Of a stretch of DNA of 64,000 nt, positions 60,413-64,000 are shown in pieces (position 1 is the stretch's first letter; every line of letters starts with the position of its first letter). The notes beneath the pieces were generated by a model. It was not told the DNA's origin. It saw nothing but the letters and a program-made list of their open reading frames with translations, and did no database searches. This DNA comes from Streptomyces sp. NWU339. GTDB lineage: Bacteria; Actinomycetota; Actinomycetes; Streptomycetales; Streptomycetaceae. The translations under genes and the position numbers were made by a program. Where the stretch lies: positions 68,015 to 132,014 of the forward strand of contig NZ_QFRK01000026.1 of the NCBI RefSeq assembly GCF_003143855.1, in the 5' to 3' direction.

Positions 60413-60796
60413 TCAGCGCACGAGCAGGTCGAGCAGCCGCTCCACCTCGGCCGCCGGATCGGCGGTGAGCCCGGTGTGCACGGGCCCGGGCTGGACGACG
60501 GTGGAGCGGGGCGCGACCAGCCAGCGGAAGCGCCGCCCGGCGTCGTCCCCGGCGGCCTGGCCCGCCGCCTCCCCGCCGGCGCACACTCCCTCGACGGCAC
60601 GCAGCGCGGCCCGTACACCGGCCAGGTCCACGTGCGGGTCGAGGGCCAGCAGCCGGGACGCGTCGAGATGGGTGCGCGCCCCGACGAACGCCTCGTGACG
60701 GCAGTACACGAGCACCCCCGCGTTGACGCACTCGCCGCGCTCGACGCGCGGTACGACCCGCAGCAGCGCGTATTCGAAGACGTGCCGGTCGCTCAC
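60413..60796 (-). CDS. DUF3037 protein
   Basis: A 127-residue protein of the DUF3037 family: FEYALLRVVPRVERGECVNAGVLVYCRHEAFVGAR, then a C-terminal RWLVAPRSTVVQPGPVHTGLTADP. The GTG overlaps the stop of the HipA-like gene (60793-60796), a pairing that recurs with HipA-like kinases in bacteria. Its role may be to modulate the kinase, but this is inference. Confidence 0.88.
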   Translation of the reverse strand: MSDRHVFEYALLRVVPRVERGECVNAGVLVYCRHEAFVGARTHLDASRLLALDPHVDLAGVRAALRAVEGVCAGGEAAGQAAGDDAGRRFRWLVAPRSTVVQPGPVHTGLTADPAAEVERLLDLLVR

Positions 60797-61557
60797 TCGT
60801 CCTCCCCGAGGCCGTGGACGCACTGGTCGACGGTGGCCGCGCGGGCGAGCAGGGGCCGTGCGTAGGCCCGCCGGAGCTCGTCCGGGCTGTCGAATCCCGG
60901 CTCGTCCACCAGCCATGCGTCGGGAATCTGTGCGGTGACCTCGCCGAGCAGGTCCTCGGTGACGTGGGGCGCGAGGTCCGCCGCCGCGGCGGCCACATCC
61001 GGCGCGAAGGTCTTCAGGGCGTGGTCGGAGGCGTCGTAGGGGCGGGCGGCGGACGCTTCGACGCCGGGCCAGTTGTGGTGCCAGATCATGGTGGCGCCGT
61101 GGTCGATCAGCCAGAGCTCGCCGTGCCGGCTCAGCAGGTTGGGGTTGCGCCAGGACCGGTCGACGTTGTTCACCAGCGCGTCGAACCAGACGACCCGCCC
61201 GGCCTCTTCGGGGCTCACCTCGAAGGCGAGCGGGTCGAAGCCGAGCGCGCCGGAGAGGAAGTCCATGCCCAGATTGGTGCCCCCACTGGACTTGAGGAGT
61301 TCCTGAACCTGTTCGTCGGGCTCACCCAGTCCCAGCACCGGGTCGAGTTCGACCGTCACCAGGCGCGGCACCCGGAACCCCAGCCGGCGGGCGAGTTCCC
61401 CGCAGACGACCTCTGCGACCAGGGTCTTGCGCCCCTGCCCCGCACCGGTGAATTTGAGGACGTAGGTGCGGAGGTCGTCGCCCTCGACCAGTCCCGGCAG
61501 CGAGCCGCCCTCGCGCAGGGGCGTGATGTAGCGGGTGGCGGTGACCTCGGTCAGCAT
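60793..61557 (-). CDS. HipA-like kinase family protein
   Basis: A 254-residue HipA-like kinase fold. A nucleotide-binding loop appears in YVLKFTGAGQGRKTLVAEVVCGELAR, the catalytic-loop-like FDALVNNVDRSWRNPNLL contains Asp and Asn of the kinase site, and LWLIDHGATMIWHHNWPG the metal-binding Asp. The protein is much shorter than HipA toxins (about 440), so it corresponds to the small HipA_C-like group. It is paired with DUF3037. Its target and physiological role are unknown. Confidence 0.88.
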   Translation of the reverse strand: MLTEVTATRYITPLREGGSLPGLVEGDDLRTYVLKFTGAGQGRKTLVAEVVCGELARRLGFRVPRLVTVELDPVLGLGEPDEQVQELLKSSGGTNLGMDFLSGALGFDPLAFEVSPEEAGRVVWFDALVNNVDRSWRNPNLLSRHGELWLIDHGATMIWHHNWPGVEASAARPYDASDHALKTFAPDVAAAAADLAPHVTEDLLGEVTAQIPDAWLVDEPGFDSPDELRRAYARPLLARAATVDQCVHGLGEDE

Positions 61558-61636
61558 TTCGCCAGGCTACGCGATCCCCTGACCTTGCAATCCATGACCT
61601 CCCCAAGATCCCCGTGCTCCGGGGAGTCGGCCACGA

Positions 61637-61970
61637 TCAGCCCTGGGGAGAATCTGGGGAGTTCCGGCCGACACACTGATCCCCCTGCTCCCCGAGCAGT
61701 CCGTCGATCACTGTGCGCCCCTTGCTCCCGGCCTCCGGCATGAAGTGAGCATAGTAACCGAGCGTGATGGCCGGCGAGGAGTGCCCGAGCCATCGCGCCA
61801 ACGTCACCACGGACTCCCCCGCCTCCAGCATGATCGAGGCATAGGTGTGACGCAGTACGTGGAAGCCGTCCTTCGGCGCCGCCTCCCACTGCCACGGCTT
61901 CGCATCCTTGGCACGCGGTGGAATGATCCCGGCCTCGGCAAGCGCGGGCTTCCAGGTGTGGGTGTTCCAC
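61637..61970 (-). pseudogene. Tyrosine integrase, 3' fragment
   Basis: The C-terminal about 110 residues of a phage-type tyrosine recombinase. HVLRHTYAS gives the catalytic HxxR, LGHSSPAITLGYYAHF the last His and the nucleophile Tyr. The frame runs straight into the IS end at about 61971, where WNTHTWKPALAEAGIIPP begins the preserved part. The N-terminal two-thirds, including the DNA-binding arm and the first catalytic Arg, is gone, so it is inactive. The stop is at 61637-61639. It belonged to an integrated actinobacterial element. Confidence 0.88.
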
Positions 61971-62836
61971 GGGCGTTGTCACGTTGTTGGGTGTGTGAGT
62001 GCCTGACGGTGTGTCGGGTGTGGTGGGGCCAGCTTCCGCTCCGTGCTCAGGCCGCGGCAGACAGGCCGGCGACGCCGGTGACCTGCTCCCAGATCGCGAA
62101 GCGGACGGTCATCTCGGCGCGGTGGTCGGAGGCGGTCATCCGGTGGCGGTGAGGACGGAAGTGGGGCGAGATACCGCTGAACGCGGGCAGGAACCGCTGG
62201 GCCCCGCCGACGGAACGGAAGCCCTTCACGGCGCGTTCGCGCTGCCTCGTCGGCTGGTGGCTGTTCTCGGCCCGGTTGTTCAGGCCCTGGTGACAGCGGT
62301 GCTCGACCGAGGGCATCACCTCGCGGTGCGCCGTGCCGTAGGAGCGCAGCCTGTCGGTGACCACCACCCGCGGCACCGTGCGGGTCTTTGTGAGCAGTGT
62401 GCGGAAGAACCGCCGGGCCGCAGTGGTGTCCCGCCGGTTCTGGACGAGGATGTCCAGGACGGTGCCGTCGGCGTCCACGGCCCGCCACAGATACTTCCGT
62501 TCCCCGTTGATCTTGATGAAGACCTCGTCCAGGTGCCACTTATCACCGGGCCGGGGACGCCGGCGACGCAGCGCGTTGGCGTAGACCTGGCCGAACTTCG
62601 CGCACCAGCGGCGGATCGTCTCGTAGGAGACGATCACGCCGCGCCCGGGCATCAGCTCCCCGGCCTCACGGAAACTGAGTGGGAAGCGGAAGTACGGCCA
62701 TACCGCGTGCGCGATGATCTCCACCGGGTACCGATGGCCCTGGTACGACGGCGGCGCGGACGACACGAACGACCCCCTCCCCGGCACGATCAACTCCAAG
62801 ATCATCCCAGGCCGGTCAGCCAACGTGACAACGCCC
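61971..62836 (-). mobile_element. IS6-family insertion sequence
   Basis: An 866-bp element bounded by perfect 16-bp inverted repeats, GGGCGTTGTCACGTTG at 61971-61986 and its complement at 62821-62836. It contains one transposase gene. IS6 elements transpose by cointegrate formation and make 8-bp target duplications. Here the bases before and after the repeats (ending GTGTTCCAC and starting CGGCATGG) do not match, so no duplication is seen. Confidence 0.9.
62047..62805 (-). CDS. IS6-family DDE transposase
   Basis: A 252-residue transposase with HRYPVEIIAHAVWPYFRFPLSFREAGELM, then the catalytic residues: first Asp in WHLDEVF, second in VVTDRLRSY and the Glu in AENSHQPTR. All three are present with the normal spacing, and the reading frame is undamaged, so it may be active. 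The ATG at 62803-62805 is chosen; the longer upstream frame extends beyond the IS end and is not coding. Length is slightly above the usual 230-240. Confidence 0.93.
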   Translation of the reverse strand: MILELIVPGRGSFVSSAPPSYQGHRYPVEIIAHAVWPYFRFPLSFREAGELMPGRGVIVSYETIRRWCAKFGQVYANALRRRRPRPGDKWHLDEVFIKINGERKYLWRAVDADGTVLDILVQNRRDTTAARRFFRTLLTKTRTVPRVVVTDRLRSYGTAHREVMPSVEHRCHQGLNNRAENSHQPTRQRERAVKGFRSVGGAQRFLPAFSGISPHFRPHRHRMTASDHRAEMTVRFAIWEQVTGVAGLSAAA

Positions 62837-62840
62837 CGGC

Positions 62841-63581
62841 ATGGTCTGGGGACCCGGCGAGGAGGCGTGGGAGAGCAAGCTCGCCGCGCTGCGGTCGTAC
62901 CGGCGCGCCACCGGGCACCTCGCACCCCGCCAGGACGCGGTCTGGGGCGAGAGCCAGGCCGAGGGCCTCGTGCCCATCGGGCAGCACATGGCCAACCTCC
63001 GCAGGCGAGGCTGCCTGGGGAAGGACCCGAAGCGGGCGGAGGAACGCGCGAAACAGCTGACGGCCATCGACGAGGACTGGAACTGCCCCTGGCCACTCGA
63101 CTGGCAACGCCACTACAAGGTGCTCGCCGACCTCGTCGCCGACGAGCCCCATGGCGTGCTGCCCGACATCGCACCCGGGGTGTTCGTGGACGGTGACGAC
63201 CTCGGACGGTGGCTTCAGCGGCAGAAGCAGCCAGGCACCTGGAAGCAGTTGTCGACCGAGCAGCAGGAGCGGCTGACCCGGCTGGGCGTCAAGCCCGCCT
63301 CGGCGCCGCCTGGCGCCCCGGCAGCCGTGAGTGGGACGAAAGGCACCAGCAAGGCGCAGCAGGCATTCCAGCGCGGCCTGACCGCCCTCACACAATGGGT
63401 CGAACGGGAAGGCCAACGGCCGGTACCGCGCGGCCACAGCGGGCAGATCACCGTCGACGGCGAGACCGAGCCGGTGACCGTGAAGCTGGGCGTATGGGTC
63501 TCCAACACCAAATCGAGGCGCGACAAACTCACCCAGGAGCAGCGCACCGCACTCACCGAACTCGACATCGAATGGGCGTAG
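62841..63581 (+). pseudogene. Helicase-associated-domain protein, 3' fragment
   Basis: The C-terminal about 246 residues of a large actinobacterial protein with Helicase Associated (HA) repeats. WESKLAALRSYRRATGHLAP, then WQRHYKVLADLVADEP and AFQRGLTALTQWVEREGQRPVP each start a repeat, with GVWVSNTKSRRDKLTQEQ and LGRWLQRQKQPGTWKQLSTEQ following. The DEAD/DEAH helicase part that normally precedes these repeats is missing; the frame starts four bases after the IS end at an ATG that may be fortuitous. It could be expressed but is truncated. Confidence 0.8.
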
Positions 63582-63645
63582 CCGTCGCCGGCTGGGGTGG
63601 CGTGGGCTTCGGTGCGGGTCTGCTGCGTAGGTTTCCGTTGCTCTG

Positions 63646-63747
63646 GCACAGGAGTACGACGACAACGACAACGTCACCAAGTCGACGGCACCCAATGGTG
63701 CCGTCTGCACCGCGGGGTACGACGACGCGGATCAGACGCCGGCTGAA
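63646..63747 (+). pseudogene. RHS/YD-repeat fragment
   Basis: About 30 residues in one frame, EYDDNDNVTKSTAPNGAVCT then AGYDDADQTP, match the YD-repeat pattern (YDxxGNVTxxTxPNGxxxxYxYDxxDQ) of RHS polymorphic-toxin proteins. Neither side continues in frame as RHS sequence. The RHS core or toxin gene must have been lost or interrupted nearby. Confidence 0.55.
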
Positions 63748-63870
63748 CCAGCGGCCGGGATGCACTTCCGGGCGGGGCTGGGCCGGCAGGGCGCCGCTGT
63801 CCGGATTTATGCCGGGGCGCCCGGGTGGGTGGGTGAAAGCGGGTGTCCGGGGTGGGATGCTGCAGGCAGA

Positions 63871-63899
63871 ACCCCGGCCCGATTCCAGCGGGCCGGGGT
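63871..63899. terminator. Terminator-like hairpin
   Basis: ACCCCGGCCCG at 63871-63881 pairs perfectly with CGGGCCGGGGT at 63889-63899 around a 7-base loop. It follows the 3' end of the partial gene on the minus strand at the window edge. Confidence 0.7.
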
Positions 63900-63928
63900 C
63901 TGTGCGTGGTGCCGGGGCGGCGGTTCGG

Positions 63929-64000
63929 TCAGTATCCGCCGAATCCTTCGTCCCCGCCGTGCTTGCCGAAGCGGTGGACGACCCGGAAGCTGCCCACCAC
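63929..64000 (-). CDS. Unknown protein, C-terminus only
   Basis: The last 23 residues of a possible minus-strand gene, VVGSFRVVHRFGKHGGDEGFG and GY, ending at a TGA at 63929-63931. The downstream hairpin at 63871-63899 supports a real 3' end. Too little is visible to assign a family. Confidence 0.4.
   Translation of the reverse strand: MVGSFRVVHRFGKHGGDEGFGGY

Larger units (their letters stand above)
63582..63928. other. Remnant region after the helicase fragment
   Basis: No intact gene is seen. It contains the RHS-like scrap listed separately and a terminator-like hairpin at 63871-63899. The rest shows nothing recognisable. Confidence 0.6.

Noticed and set aside
61558..61640. An attachment site or tRNA beside the integrase fragment
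   Set aside because: No tRNA-like sequence or repeated core could be found within the window.
62806..63174. N-terminal extension of the transposase to 375 residues
   Set aside because: The extension runs past the IS inverted repeat and is antisense to the helicase-associated fragment.

Overview
The window is high-GC actinobacterial DNA, almost certainly from a Streptomyces or close relative. The signs are dense GTGA/ATGA start-stop overlaps, GTG and TTG starts, apparently leaderless genes, a divergent EF-Tu paralogue (tuf3), a PspAB-HtpX pair, and a gene set (tuf3, uppP, lnt, ung, fabG) that from memory resembles the S. coelicolor SCO13xx region; no database was searched.

Positions 1-25168 form a catabolic island. 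A left operon on the minus strand (SnoaL-like protein, P450, 3Fe-4S ferredoxin, acyl-CoA dehydrogenase, SDR, class III CoA-transferase cut by the window edge) is divergent from a 3-ketosteroid-dehydrogenase-like flavoprotein. A plus-strand SDR/MaoC hydratase/thiolase operon supplies a beta-oxidation round. A decayed IS30-type transposase sits at about 11.4-12.0 kb. An eight-gene minus-strand operon (fused LivHM permease, binding protein, LivG, LivF, SnoaL-like protein, aldehyde dehydrogenase, SDR, ThDP enzyme) is divergent from a crotonase/CoA-transferase/amidohydrolase operon. The promoter regions of all five principal transcription units carry the same TCATGA-centred palindrome, in two cases filling the spacer between TTGAC and the -10 box. 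No regulator for it is in the window. The enzyme set suggests uptake, hydroxylation, CoA activation and side-chain or ring oxidation of a hydrophobic, perhaps steroid- or terpenoid-like, carboxylate. The substrate is inferred and unproven.

Positions 26006-61557 are ordinary chromosomal genes: YigZ, SixA-like phosphatase, a two-component system with a DUF998 membrane protein, PspAB-HtpX, ArsR with a cation efflux protein, a YbaK-like deacylase, a cupin regulator, acyltransferase, gamma carbonic anhydrase, universal stress protein, MFS exporter, spermidine-synthase-like protein, tuf3, a frameshifted DNA alkylation repair gene, DedA-like protein, uppP, lnt, a flavin monooxygenase with a divergent TetR and clear operators, ung, an oligopeptide-type binding lipoprotein, two SDRs, an excalibur protein and a DUF3037/HipA-like pair.

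Positions 61637-64000 are mobile-element debris. The 3' end of a tyrosine integrase, an intact-looking IS6-family element with 16-bp inverted repeats, the 3' end of a helicase-associated-domain protein and a scrap of an RHS repeat lie side by side. The IS lacks an obvious target duplication and both flanking genes are truncated at it, which suggests an IS-mediated deletion of an integrated element.
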